11,216 bases of DNA. Origin: Clostridiales bacterium UBA4696 (lineage in GTDB: Bacteria > Bacillota > Clostridia > Oscillospirales > Oscillospiraceae). Below the pieces are notes generated by a model that was given only the letters and a program-made list of their open reading frames with translations, was not told the DNA's origin and did no database searches. Both the position numbers and the translations under genes were made by a program. Below are positions 1 to 7,512 of the stretch, in pieces. The stretch is from contig DHKK01000144.1 in assembly GCA_002404795.1 (NCBI GenBank), positions 9,575 to 20,790 of the forward strand. The letters run 5' to 3'. Within the stretch, counting starts at the first letter, position 1. Each line of letters opens with the position of its first letter.

Positions 1-25
1 GGGTTAAGCCCCGCCGCAGCGGAAA

Positions 26-140
26 AGGCTCTCCTTGCAGGGGAGCTGGCAGCCGAAGGCTGACTGAGAGGTCACTGCAAATTTGATACGACCTCTCCGT
101 CTCGGCTATCGCCGAGCCACTTCCCCTGGAAGGGGAGGCT
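26..140. repeat. Nested intergenic palindromic repeat
   Basis: This non-coding stretch is a large imperfect palindrome made of smaller hairpins. The left half has GCTCTCC/GGGGAGC (28-34 with 40-46) and CAGCC/GGCTG (50-54 with 58-62). The centre pairs GAGAGGT (66-72) with ACCTCTC (91-97). The right half has CTCGGC/GCCGAG (101-106 with 111-116) and a CCCC/GGGG hairpin (120-126 with 132-138). Short GC-rich palindromes of this kind are familiar as dispersed intergenic elements in Oscillospirales genomes; that comparison is from memory. No transposase or protein gene is present. A role as a transcript-end structure is possible, but the layered symmetry is more than one terminator needs. Confidence 0.6.
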
Positions 141-160
141 TCGGACTTCGGCATTCTCAT

Positions 161-188
161 GGCTTCCCCTGTGAGGGGAGGCTTTTTT
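161..188 (+). terminator. Rho-independent terminator, plus strand
   Basis: GCTTCCCCT (162-170) pairs with AGGGGAGGC (174-182, one G-U pair) around a short loop, followed directly by a run of seven T. It would stop plus-strand transcription entering from left of the window, and it faces the terminator of the minus-strand operon at 209-234. Confidence 0.75.
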
Positions 189-208
189 TATGCTGCGGCG
201 GATATAGA

Positions 209-234
209 AAAGCCTCCCCGGGTGGGGAGGCTTT
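209..234 (-). terminator. Terminator of the D-amino-acid operon
   Basis: AAAGCCTCCCC (209-219) and GGGGAGGCTTT (224-234) form a perfect 11-bp stem with a 4-nt loop. Read on the minus strand it lies 4 nt past the TGA of the threonine-synthase-like gene, and the stem ends in TTTTCTAT. It is therefore the natural end of the minus-strand operon. Its A/T-flanked ends may also let it work on the plus strand. Confidence 0.85.
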
Positions 235-238
235 GGGG

Positions 239-1333
239 TCAGTGGTCAGATTTGAGGCCGGCGCCGCAGATGGTGAGGAGGGTGTCGGGGGTGGGGCCGT
301 TGAGGCGGCGGTATTCGAGGTAGGCGGCGTAGTTGGCGGCGGTGGTATGCTCGCAGTAGACGCCTTTGCGGGCGAGGGCGGCGCGGGCCTCGAGAATTTT
401 GTCCTCCGGGGCGTGGACGAAGCGGACGCCGTGCTTTTTTGCCAGCCGCAGGATCTCTTCGCCGCGCATGGGCTTGCCGATGGCGATGCCCTCGGCGATG
501 GTGGGCGCGGGAGTGACGGCCGCGGGTTCCGGGGCCCCCTGCGCGGCGGCGCGCAGAAGCGGGTCGCAGTTCTGGCTCTGCAGGGCGATGATCTGCGGGA
601 AATGGTCGATGACGCCGCTTTTTTGCAGGTGCTCGAGCGCGTAGATCGCGCCGAGGAAGAGCGTGCCGTTGCCCACGGGGATGACGAGATTGGCAGGGAT
701 GCGGCCGAGCTGCTCGAAGACCTCATAGATATAGGTCTTGGTGCCCTCGTAGAAGAAGGGGTTATAGACGTGGTTCGCGTAATAGACGCCCTCCTGCTCG
801 ACCTTTGCGCGGCAGACGTCGGCGCAGTGGTCGCGCGAGCCGGGGACAACGGTGCAGACCGCGCCGTGGGCGCGGATCATGTCGATCTTCTTGGGGCTCG
901 TGCCCTCGGGCACGAAGATCTCGCAGGCGATGCCCGCCTTGGCGCAGTAGGCCGCGACGGCGTTGCCCGCGTTGCCGCTGGAATCCTGCACGACCCGATC
1001 GACACCGATCGACTTGCAGTGCGCGATCAGCACAGCCGCGCCGCGGTCTTTGAAGGAAAGGGTGGGCATGAAGTAATCCATTTTGAGCAGCGTATCCCCG
1101 TCCAGACGGACGACGGGGGTCATGCCCTCGCCCATGGTGACGGCGCGCCAGCTCTCGTCCTCCAGCGCCATGAACTTCCGGTAGCGGAAGAGGCTCCATT
1201 CGTGCGTGTCAACGCCAGAGAGGTCAAACGCGGGCAGGTCGGCTTCCAGCTGCCACAGGCCGCCGCAGGTGCAGTGGGCGGCGCGGGTGGTGACGGCCTC
1301 TTTGCGGCCGCATCTGGTGCAGATAAAGTTCAT
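239..1333 (-). CDS. Threonine-synthase-like PLP-dependent enzyme
   Basis: A 364-residue fold-type II PLP enzyme, probably cytoplasmic, resembling threonine synthase. The N-terminus has a zinc-ribbon-like cysteine set (C5, C8, C21, C23), as in many threonine-synthase-like proteins. The PLP lysine is K95 in SFKDRG. The SSGNAGNA motif that grips the substrate or PLP side and a glycine-rich PVGNGT phosphate cradle follow in the expected order. The start is supported by GGGAGG seven bases upstream of ATG; only 15 nt separate it from the preceding ridA-like gene. It is last in the operon and is followed at once by a terminator. Its context with a D-serine-dehydratase-type enzyme and RidA suggests beta-elimination or beta-replacement on an amino acid, not housekeeping threonine synthesis. 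Threonine synthase, cysteate synthase and diaminopropionate ammonia-lyase-like activities all remain possible. The family is confident; the substrate is not. Confidence 0.87.
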   Translation of the reverse strand: MNFICTRCGRKEAVTTRAAHCTCGGLWQLEADLPAFDLSGVDTHEWSLFRYRKFMALEDESWRAVTMGEGMTPVVRLDGDTLLKMDYFMPTLSFKDRGAAVLIAHCKSIGVDRVVQDSSGNAGNAVAAYCAKAGIACEIFVPEGTSPKKIDMIRAHGAVCTVVPGSRDHCADVCRAKVEQEGVYYANHVYNPFFYEGTKTYIYEVFEQLGRIPANLVIPVGNGTLFLGAIYALEHLQKSGVIDHFPQIIALQSQNCDPLLRAAAQGAPEPAAVTPAPTIAEGIAIGKPMRGEEILRLAKKHGVRFVHAPEDKILEARAALARKGVYCEHTTAANYAAYLEYRRLNGPTPDTLLTICGAGLKSDH

Positions 1334-1348
1334 GTTGGTTCCTCCCTT

Positions 1349-1729
1349 TCAGTTTTTCAGTTCTGCGACGGCTTCGATCTCGACCAGTGCGCCGTGGTGC
1401 AGCGCCCGGGTGGGGACGACGACGCGGGCGGGCTTATGGCTGCCGAAGAAGGCGGCGTAGACCGCGTTGATCTCGTCCCAGAGGGCGATATCGGAAATGT
1501 ACACGCGGCAGAGGACCACGTCTTCCCTGCCGCAGCCGGCGGCAAGCAGGACACGCTCGACATTGTGCAGGGCGTCCTTCGTCTGCTGCGCGAGATCCGG
1601 GGCCATGGGTGCGCCGGTCTCATGGTGGACCGGGAGCTGGCCGGAGATATAGAGCGTTTGGCCCGAGATCATGCCCGGGACGTAATGCCCGGCGTTGGGC
1701 AGCTTCGATTCGAGTGTGATGGCTTTCAT
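1349..1729 (-). CDS. RidA/YjgF-family enamine/imine deaminase
   Basis: A 126-residue protein of typical RidA length. RidA trimers hydrolyse reactive enamine/imine intermediates such as 2-aminoacrylate, made by PLP dehydratases, to keto acids and ammonia. The C-terminal half carries the diagnostic PAR motif with R102, matching the carboxylate-binding arginine of E. coli RidA (R105), and E117 in VEIEA, matching E120. The central ISGQLP and DAL.N..R/ERVL blocks also fit the family. Its ATG overlaps the TGA of the upstream regulator by 4 nt (ATGA), implying translational coupling. Lying between a D-serine-dehydratase-type enzyme and a threonine-synthase-like enzyme, it probably clears the imine made by one or both. 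Confidence 0.92.
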   Translation of the reverse strand: MKAITLESKLPNAGHYVPGMISGQTLYISGQLPVHHETGAPMAPDLAQQTKDALHNVERVLLAAGCGREDVVLCRVYISDIALWDEINAVYAAFFGSHKPARVVVPTRALHHGALVEIEAVAELKN

Positions 1730-2367
1730 CCGCGTTTCCCCCTGACTTCATCCAGATAGCTGTAGATGGTGACTTTATTGACGCCGAGCTTTTCCGCCGC
1801 CTTTTCGATGCTGCCCTTCATGAGGAAGATACCCTTGCTGTCCATGAAGCGGATCTTCTCAAGTCGGGCCTCACGCGTGAGCGGCGGCTCGTCGCCGATG
1901 ATGCGGTCCATCAGGTTTTCGATCATCACCGCGACATGCTCCGCGCCGGTCTGCGGCTCTGGCTGCTCCGGTTTCGGCTCAGGCGGCTGCGGGAGCAGCG
2001 ACTGCAGGTAGGCGATCTGCTGCGTGAGGCGGGTGGTGTCGAGGTTGAGGCAGAGCGCGCCGGTCAGGCGTCCATCGCCGTCGCGGATCAGGAGCGTCGA
2101 GGAGCGGATGCGCTTGCCGTTCGGGGCGGTAAAATAGTAATTGGCGACGAAATCCTCCTTCAGTTCGTCTGAGAGGATGACCTGCCGGACGAGCTGGTCG
2201 AAGCTCTGGCCGACCTTCCGGTCGGTGACGGACGGGTTTTCCACGCAGACGATGGAATGCTCCGGGCAGTCCAGATCGTGCAGCACGACCTCGCAGTCCT
2301 GCCCGAAGGTCTGCGCCAGCATCCGCGCCAGCGGGACATAGGGCGCAAGCGCCGGTCTGATCTCCAT
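1726..2367 (-). CDS. YheO/DauR-type PAS-HTH transcriptional regulator
   Basis: A 213-residue protein in three parts. Residues 1 to about 120 resemble the YheO-like PAS sensor domain (VVLHDL...HSIVCVEN near 27-44, and the SSTLLIRD.DG.L.GALCLN strand pair near 89-108). Residues 126-140 are a proline/glutamate-rich linker. Residues about 165-208 form a C-terminal HTH with the pattern GSIEKAAEKLGVNKVTIYSYL. DauR in Pseudomonas, of the same architecture, controls D-amino-acid catabolism. That fits this operon, where the gene follows a D-amino-acid PLP enzyme. AAGGAGG overlaps the upstream stop codon and precedes ATG by about 6 nt. Its 3' end overlaps the RidA gene. It likely controls its own operon through the palindromes at 3528-3587. 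The sensed ligand cannot be read from sequence. Confidence 0.87.
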   Translation of the reverse strand: MEIRPALAPYVPLARMLAQTFGQDCEVVLHDLDCPEHSIVCVENPSVTDRKVGQSFDQLVRQVILSDELKEDFVANYYFTAPNGKRIRSSTLLIRDGDGRLTGALCLNLDTTRLTQQIAYLQSLLPQPPEPKPEQPEPQTGAEHVAVMIENLMDRIIGDEPPLTREARLEKIRFMDSKGIFLMKGSIEKAAEKLGVNKVTIYSYLDEVRGKRG

Positions 2368-2379
2368 AGTTTTTCCTCC

Positions 2380-3489
2380 TTACTGCAGCTTTCCGCGCCC
2401 GGCGATTGGGAGCGTCTGCACCACGTCGTCGCCGGAGATCAGGTAGGCCTGATCGTAGAGGTTGCAGACGGGACAGATATGGACGGGGATGATGCGGACC
2501 TTCTGGCCGATGCGGACGCGGTCGTGGAAGGCGCGGTCGAGAATGATTGCGTGCTCGTCGAAGACCTTTTCGATGTGGACCTCCGGGCAGTCGTAGAGCG
2601 TGCCCTTCCCCGGCACAGCGCAGATGCCCTCGGTGCGGGACTGCATGGTCAGGCCCTTCGCACCGACGTCCAGAATGGTGCGCGTATCGGTGGGCTTGCT
2701 GATGACCGTCGCCAGCACGGTCGCCGCGCAGCGGTCCAGCGTGCCGATGGCGTGGCCCTGCGAGGCATCCATCAGGGCGTAGGTGCCGGGGCGCAGCTCG
2801 GTGATGCCGGGGAGGATGGGGACGTGGTTCATGAAGGTCGGCGTCGCGCCGTAGCTGACGGTCCGGCAGGGCATGCCGTGCGCGGCGGCCAGGGCGGCAA
2901 AATGCAGCGTGCGGCGCTGCGCGCCCTCGGACAGGGTGAGGAGCGCGGGAAGGTCCGCTGCGCCGTAGCTGTTGCCGTCGTGGGAGAAGATGCCGCCGAA
3001 GACGACGTGCGGGCAGGCGCGGAGCATATCGAGGAGCTTCAGGAAATCCGCCTCTTCGATGACGCCGGAGCGGTTCTCCCCGACCTCGATCTCGATCAGG
3101 ACGGGGACGCTTACGTTCTGTGCGGCAAAGACCTGCTCGGCCTGCGTCACCTGGCAGAGCGTATCGACGCCGAAGGAGATCGTTACGCCGCGCGCGGCCA
3201 GCGCGGCGATGCGCCGCAGCTTCTGCTCGCCGACGATCTCGTTGGCGATGAAGATATCCCGCAGGCCGTTTTCCGCCAGGACCTCCGCCTCGCCGGTCTT
3301 GGCGGCGGCGACGCCGCAGGCGCCCTGCTGCAGCTGCAGCTTGGCGATGGCGGGCATTTTATGCGTTTTGGTGTGCGGGCGGAGCTGCACGCCATAGCTG
3401 TCGGCATAGCGCTGCATGTCCGCGAGATTTTTCAGCAGCCGCTCCCGGTCGATGAGCAGGGACGGCGTATCGAGCTGATCGAGCTTCAT
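2380..3489 (-). CDS. D-serine dehydratase-like (DSD1/D-threonine aldolase fold) PLP enzyme
   Basis: A 369-residue fold-type III (alanine-racemase-like) PLP enzyme. The PLP lysine is K41 in RPHTKTHK near the N-terminus. A C-terminal metal site appears as HIC (H337 and C339), followed by another cysteine, C342. In this family, vertebrate-type D-serine dehydratase and D-threo-3-hydroxyaspartate dehydratase use His and Cys for Zn, whereas D-threonine aldolase has His and Asp. The HxC pair therefore favours a dehydratase: D-serine would yield pyruvate and ammonia through 2-aminoacrylate. This fits the RidA-type gene downstream. It is first in the operon, with GGGAGGG seven bases before ATG and a consensus promoter upstream. 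The substrate could also be D-threonine or a 3-hydroxyaspartate. Confidence 0.85.
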   Translation of the reverse strand: MKLDQLDTPSLLIDRERLLKNLADMQRYADSYGVQLRPHTKTHKMPAIAKLQLQQGACGVAAAKTGEAEVLAENGLRDIFIANEIVGEQKLRRIAALAARGVTISFGVDTLCQVTQAEQVFAAQNVSVPVLIEIEVGENRSGVIEEADFLKLLDMLRACPHVVFGGIFSHDGNSYGAADLPALLTLSEGAQRRTLHFAALAAAHGMPCRTVSYGATPTFMNHVPILPGITELRPGTYALMDASQGHAIGTLDRCAATVLATVISKPTDTRTILDVGAKGLTMQSRTEGICAVPGKGTLYDCPEVHIEKVFDEHAIILDRAFHDRVRIGQKVRIIPVHICPVCNLYDQAYLISGDDVVQTLPIAGRGKLQ

Positions 3490-3527
3490 GATGGTTCCCT
3501 CCCGGTGATCTGTAATTTTTTCTTTTT

Positions 3528-3587
3528 GTATAAAAAATTATACGCGCCGATTTTTCGCTTGTCAAGAGGAATTTATAAAAAATTATA
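3528..3587. promoter_or_regulatory. Duplicated AT-rich palindrome, probable operator pair
   Basis: The 14-mer TATAAAAAATTATA occurs twice, at 3529-3542 and 3574-3587, 45 bp apart. Each copy is an inverted repeat TATAA-AAAA-TTATA; the first extends to GTATAA/TTATAC (3528-3543). The first covers the -10 box of the minus-strand promoter and the second lies just upstream of its -35 box. This suits repression by occlusion or by looping. The local DauR-type protein is the obvious candidate, but this is inference. Confidence 0.6.
3537..3565 (-). promoter_or_regulatory. Consensus sigma-A promoter of the D-amino-acid operon
   Basis: On the minus strand the -35 TTGACA (3565-3560) and -10 TATAAT (3542-3537) both match consensus exactly, with a 17-nt spacer. 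Transcription would start near 3530, about 40 nt before the ATG of the D-serine-dehydratase-like gene. A promoter this strong normally needs repression, and the -10 hexamer lies inside a palindrome, as expected of an operator. Confidence 0.88.
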
Positions 3588-3636
3588 TGTTGCGGATAAA
3601 TTCTTCTTTCCATTTGCAGATTGAATAGTCGACCGG

Positions 3637-3659
3637 TGTAATTTTTGTGAAAACTTACA
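3637..3659. promoter_or_regulatory. Near-perfect 23-nt inverted repeat in the divergent region
   Basis: TGTAA (3637-3641) pairs with TTACA (3655-3659), and TTTT (3643-3646) with AAAA (3650-3653), around a GTG centre with a single T/C mismatch. It lies about 27 bp upstream of the -35 box of the plus-strand glpP promoter and about 70 bp upstream of that of the minus-strand operon. Its sequence differs from the TATAA-type pair nearby, so it may bind another protein, such as the TetR regulator or a global factor. Confidence 0.45.
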
Positions 3660-3685
3660 ATTTTAACAAACGAGCGCAATTTTTC

Positions 3686-3714
3686 TTGCATTCTTTTGAT
3701 GATTATGCTATCCT
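3686..3714 (+). promoter_or_regulatory. Promoter of the glpP-led glycerol locus
   Basis: TTGCAT (3686-3691) and TATCCT (3709-3714) are spaced by 17 nt. The -10 is preceded by TGC, an extended -10 motif. T/A-rich DNA lies upstream. Transcription would begin near 3721 and give a leader of about 130 nt before the TTG start of glpP, which contains the terminator-like structure at 3757-3816. The architecture resembles the promoter before glpK (17-nt spacer, TGC extension). Confidence 0.65.
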
Positions 3715-3756
3715 AACATCAGAAAAAAACACAAGAGGATAGCTGCCCGGAGTGTT

Positions 3757-3816
3757 GAGCATGGGGACAAGCGGACTAATCGAGCCGTCTGTTTTGCATG
3801 CTCTTTTTTATTTTTT
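3757..3816 (+). promoter_or_regulatory. Leader terminator/antiterminator upstream of glpP
   Basis: GAGCATG (3757-3763) pairs with CATGCTC (3797-3803). Above it, AAGCGGAC (3769-3776) pairs with GTCTGTTT (3787-3794), including G-U pairs, leaving a 10-nt loop. TTTTTT-A-TTTTTT follows directly. This is a Rho-independent terminator placed between a promoter and the coding region of a known antiterminator protein. In Bacillus subtilis, GlpP with G3P prevents termination in leaders of glp genes. By analogy this leader is probably a GlpP target, giving G3P-dependent autoregulation. I did not verify a GlpP recognition motif. Confidence 0.72.
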
Positions 3817-3849
3817 CAGGATCCAGATCATGGAGAAAGGCGGATCAGA

Positions 3850-4413
3850 TTGGAACAACGACTCTATGAAGCCCTGCAGTCGAACCCCATCATTGCCGCG
3901 GTCCGCGACGACGAGGGGCTGGAGGCCTGTCTGCAGGCAGACGTGCAGACCGTCTTCGTGCTCTACGGCGATATCTGCGGCATCGCCGGGATCGTCCGGC
4001 GGATCAAGGACGCGGGGAAGATCGCCATCGTCCACGCGGATCTGATCACGGGCCTTGCTGCGAAGGAGATCTCCGTCGATTTCCTGCACAGCACCACGCT
4101 GGCCGACGGGATCATCTCGACCCGCACCAACATGATCCAGCGGGCGAAGGAGCTGCAGATGATCGCCATTCTGCGGGTGTTTCTGATCGACTCCATGGCG
4201 TTTGACGCAGCGCTGGGCGCGCGGAACCTCAAGCCAGACGCCGTCGACATCCTGCCCGGGCTGATGCCGTCGATGATCCGGAAGGTCCGGCAGATGACGG
4301 GCATCCCGGTTTTGACGGGCGGGCTCATTACGGAAAAACGGGAGGTCATGCAGGCGCTCGAGGCCGGTGCGCTGGCCATTTCCAGCACGGCGCCGGACGT
4401 CTGGCAGATGTAA
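3850..4413 (+). CDS. glpP: Glycerol-3-phosphate-responsive antiterminator GlpP
   Basis: A 187-residue TIM-barrel-like RNA-binding antiterminator. Recognisable GlpP blocks are NPIIAAVRD (12-20), VFVLYGDI (35-42), AIVHADLITGL (59-69), RTNMIQRAK (92-100), KPDAVDILPG (128-137) and PVLTGGLI (153-160). GlpP binds G3P and allows transcription through terminators in the leaders of glycerol genes. The start is TTG at 3850: no in-frame ATG lies close upstream, the ATG at 3830 is out of frame, and GGAGAAAGGCGG precedes it by about 6 nt. It is followed after 12 nt by the TetR-family gene. Its own leader holds a terminator structure, which suggests feedback by its own product. The length is normal for the family. 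Confidence 0.93.
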   Translation: MEQRLYEALQSNPIIAAVRDDEGLEACLQADVQTVFVLYGDICGIAGIVRRIKDAGKIAIVHADLITGLAAKEISVDFLHSTTLADGIISTRTNMIQRAKELQMIAILRVFLIDSMAFDAALGARNLKPDAVDILPGLMPSMIRKVRQMTGIPVLTGGLITEKREVMQALEAGALAISSTAPDVWQM

Positions 4414-4425
4414 GGAGGATGCACG

Positions 4426-4950
4426 ATGTGCAGCGACACCAAGGAAAAGATCGCGGAGGCCGTCGAACAGATGATGCTGACGAAGCCGGTCAGCAAGATC
4501 ACCGTCCAGAGCGTCATGGAACAGGCGCAGATGAAGCGCCAGACCTTTTACTATCACTATCAGGATATCTACAGCGTGCTGGAGTGGATCGTGCTACGCG
4601 AGATCTGTACGCCGCTTCGATATGACGAGAGCGTCAGCGCGGAGGACTGGTGCATGCAGGCGCTGACGCTGCTGCGGGCCAGACAGCCGCTGCTGCGCAG
4701 GCTCTCCCCTGCCCTCGGCCGTGAAAAGCTCTATCAGCTCACCGCAGGGATCCTCCGGCCACAGCTGGCACGCTTTCTTCCCCCGGCCAGCTCGCAGGAT
4801 GCCGGGAACTACCAGCTTGCGCTGGATATGCTCTGCTTCGCTGCATTCTGCACGCTTGACGGCCTCGTCGTCAGCCGGACGCCGCTTAACATCGAGTCCT
4901 GCGCACGGAACATGCGTGCGATGTTCGTGACGATGCGGCAGGCGTCATAA
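4426..4950 (+). CDS. TetR-family transcriptional regulator (DhaS-like)
   Basis: A 174-residue protein with an N-terminal TetR helix-turn-helix at about residues 26-45 (TVQSVMEQAQMKRQTFYYHY). The TFYYHY motif is typical of TetR proteins. The compact C-terminal ligand/dimer domain resembles the DhaS-type regulators associated with dihydroxyacetone and glycerol genes, but this is a family-level resemblance only. AAGGAGG overlaps the glpP stop and lies seven bases before the ATG. Sitting between glpP and glpK, it probably adds a second control layer on the locus, with the palindrome at 4997-5006 as a possible site. Whether it activates or represses, and its ligand, are unknown. No terminator is evident after it, so read-through into glpK is possible. 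Confidence 0.85.
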   Translation: MCSDTKEKIAEAVEQMMLTKPVSKITVQSVMEQAQMKRQTFYYHYQDIYSVLEWIVLREICTPLRYDESVSAEDWCMQALTLLRARQPLLRRLSPALGREKLYQLTAGILRPQLARFLPPASSQDAGNYQLALDMLCFAAFCTLDGLVVSRTPLNIESCARNMRAMFVTMRQAS

Positions 4951-4996
4951 ATTTTACGGAAGCACTTCTATTTGCTGGTCTCCCGCATACGATGTT

Positions 4997-5006
4997 ATGT
5001 GCACAT
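4997..5006. promoter_or_regulatory. Palindrome ATGTGCACAT upstream of glpK
   Basis: This perfect 10-bp palindrome lies about 65 bp upstream of the -35 box of the glpK promoter. TetR-family operators are usually longer palindromes, so this might be the core of one or chance. The surrounding 213-nt gap also has AT-rich DNA but no further gene. Confidence 0.25.
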
Positions 5007-5071
5007 CCGCTATAAATCAATCGATATAATTTTATTTTTTAGCTATTTTTACATTTCTCGCAGCTTGTCTA

Positions 5072-5100
5072 ATGACACAGGAGCTTTTATCTGCTATACT
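5072..5100 (+). promoter_or_regulatory. Promoter of glpK and downstream genes
   Basis: ATGACA (5072-5077) is one base from consensus TTGACA, TATACT (5095-5100) is one base from TATAAT, and the spacer is 17 nt. A TGC extended -10 adds strength. The start near 5107 would give a roughly 57-nt leader with AAGGAGG 8 nt before the glpK ATG. The leader contains ACCC/GGGT as a small stem but no terminator, so GlpP control here is not evident. Confidence 0.72.
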
Positions 5101-5163
5101 GTTTTCGAAGATACCCCTGTAGGGTGATCATAAATCTGCAAGAAAGATAAGGAGGACGTATTC

Positions 5164-6660
<1,497 letters not shown>

Positions 6661-6706
6661 AAAGAAGGAAGAAAACAGACATCTATTTTGACAGGGAGGA
6701 AAAAAC

Positions 6707-7420
6707 ATGTTAGTGTATTTAGCTGAGTTTTTAGGCACCATGCTCCTGGTTCTTCTCGGCGACGGTGTCGTTGCAAACGTGACCCTCAACAAGTCCGGCA
6801 TGAAGGGCGCAGGCTCCATCCAGATCACCATTGCCTGGGGCCTTGCGGTCATGGTGCCCGCATTTATCTTCGGCGAAGCCTCCGGCGCAAGCTTCAACCC
6901 TGCGCTGACCATCGCACTGGCGATCGGCGGCATGTTTGACTGGGCGCTGGTACCCGGCTATGTCATCGCGCAGCTTCTCGGCGGTATCGTCGGCGGCATT
7001 CTGGTCTATATCCTCTTCAAGGATCATTTCGATGCAACGGAAGATCCGGGCACGAAGCTCGGCGTCTTCTCCACTGGTCCTTCCATTCCCAATACCGGCC
7101 GCAACATCGTGCAGGAAGCCATTGCGACCTTCGTGCTGGTCTTCGCCATCTGCGGTCTGAATCAGGTCCCGGAGCTGGCTGCCGGTGTTGGCAAGCTTCT
7201 GGTCTTCGGCATCATCGTGGCCATCGGTATGTCCCTCGGCGGTCTGACCGGCTATGCGCTGAACCCGGCGCGTGACCTCGGCCCGCGTATCGCGCACGCC
7301 ATTCTCCCCATCAAGGGCAAGGGCTCCAGCAACTTCAAATACGGTCTGATCGTGCCGATCTTCGGGCCGATCATCGGCGGTATCGTCGCTGTCCTGCTCT
7401 ACAATGCCATTCCCTGGTAA
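6707..7420 (+). CDS. glpF: Glycerol uptake facilitator (aquaglyceroporin)
   Basis: A 237-residue MIP-family membrane channel, expected to have six transmembrane helices and two half-helices, with hydrophobic segments throughout. Both pore motifs are present: NPA at 64-66 (SFNPALTIA) and NPA at 186-188, followed by R189 and D190 (NPARDLGPR). The aspartate after the arginine is typical of glycerol-conducting channels rather than pure water channels. AGGGAGG lies upstream of the ATG. It is placed after glpK so that glycerol entering by facilitated diffusion is trapped as G3P. A 113-nt gap with a long hairpin separates it from the next gene. Confidence 0.95.
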   Translation: MLVYLAEFLGTMLLVLLGDGVVANVTLNKSGMKGAGSIQITIAWGLAVMVPAFIFGEASGASFNPALTIALAIGGMFDWALVPGYVIAQLLGGIVGGILVYILFKDHFDATEDPGTKLGVFSTGPSIPNTGRNIVQEAIATFVLVFAICGLNQVPELAAGVGKLLVFGIIVAIGMSLGGLTGYALNPARDLGPRIAHAILPIKGKGSSNFKYGLIVPIFGPIIGGIVAVLLYNAIPW

Positions 7421-7454
7421 GTATATTTGAATATTCTCTGCTCTGAGTAAACGT

Positions 7455-7512
7455 GTCGGGCAGTCCAACCCCTCCCACCGGAAGGCTTTCTTGGGCTGCC
7501 CGATATTCTTTT
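7455..7512 (+). promoter_or_regulatory. Long hairpin between glpF and the GlpA-like gene
   Basis: Bases 7455-7468 pair with 7491-7504 in a 14-bp stem (GGGCAG with CTGCCC, CCAA with TTGG, two G-U pairs) around a 22-nt loop. A modest T tail (ATTCTTTTGG) and then the AAAGGAGG of the next gene follow. It could be a partial terminator lowering expression of the dehydrogenase module, an RNA-processing stem, or a second GlpP-responsive site, by analogy with the separate glpD leader of B. subtilis. The sequence alone does not choose. Confidence 0.55.

Noticed and set aside
26..234. CRISPR array or tandem repeat
   Set aside because: The units are hairpins of differing sequence with irregular spacing and there are no equal-length spacers.
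83..1759. Plus-strand open frame of 558 codons
   Set aside because: It lies antisense to the threonine-synthase-like and RidA genes, runs through the terminators, and its product is Gly/Ala/Asp-rich without domains. It is a by-product of GC-rich codon use.
2257..3624. Plus-strand open frame of 455 codons
   Set aside because: Antisense to the D-serine-dehydratase-like gene and regulator, with no family resemblance and no ribosome binding site.
3645..3660. Rex-like redox operator TTGTGAAAACTTACAA
   Set aside because: The outer arms fit, but the half-sites are two bases too close and the inner positions do not match the usual TTGTGAA-N4-TTCACAA form.
3752..4045. Plus-strand frame of 97 codons in the glpP leader
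   Set aside because: It crosses the leader hairpin and then reads glpP in another frame. No ribosome binding site was evident.
5065..5100. TTGTCT as the -35 box of the glpK promoter
   Set aside because: The spacing to TATACT is 24 nt, too long. ATGACA at 5072 gives 17 nt.
3490..5163. Catabolite-responsive (cre) site
   Set aside because: I found no convincing 14-nt dyad with the central CG in the two control regions.
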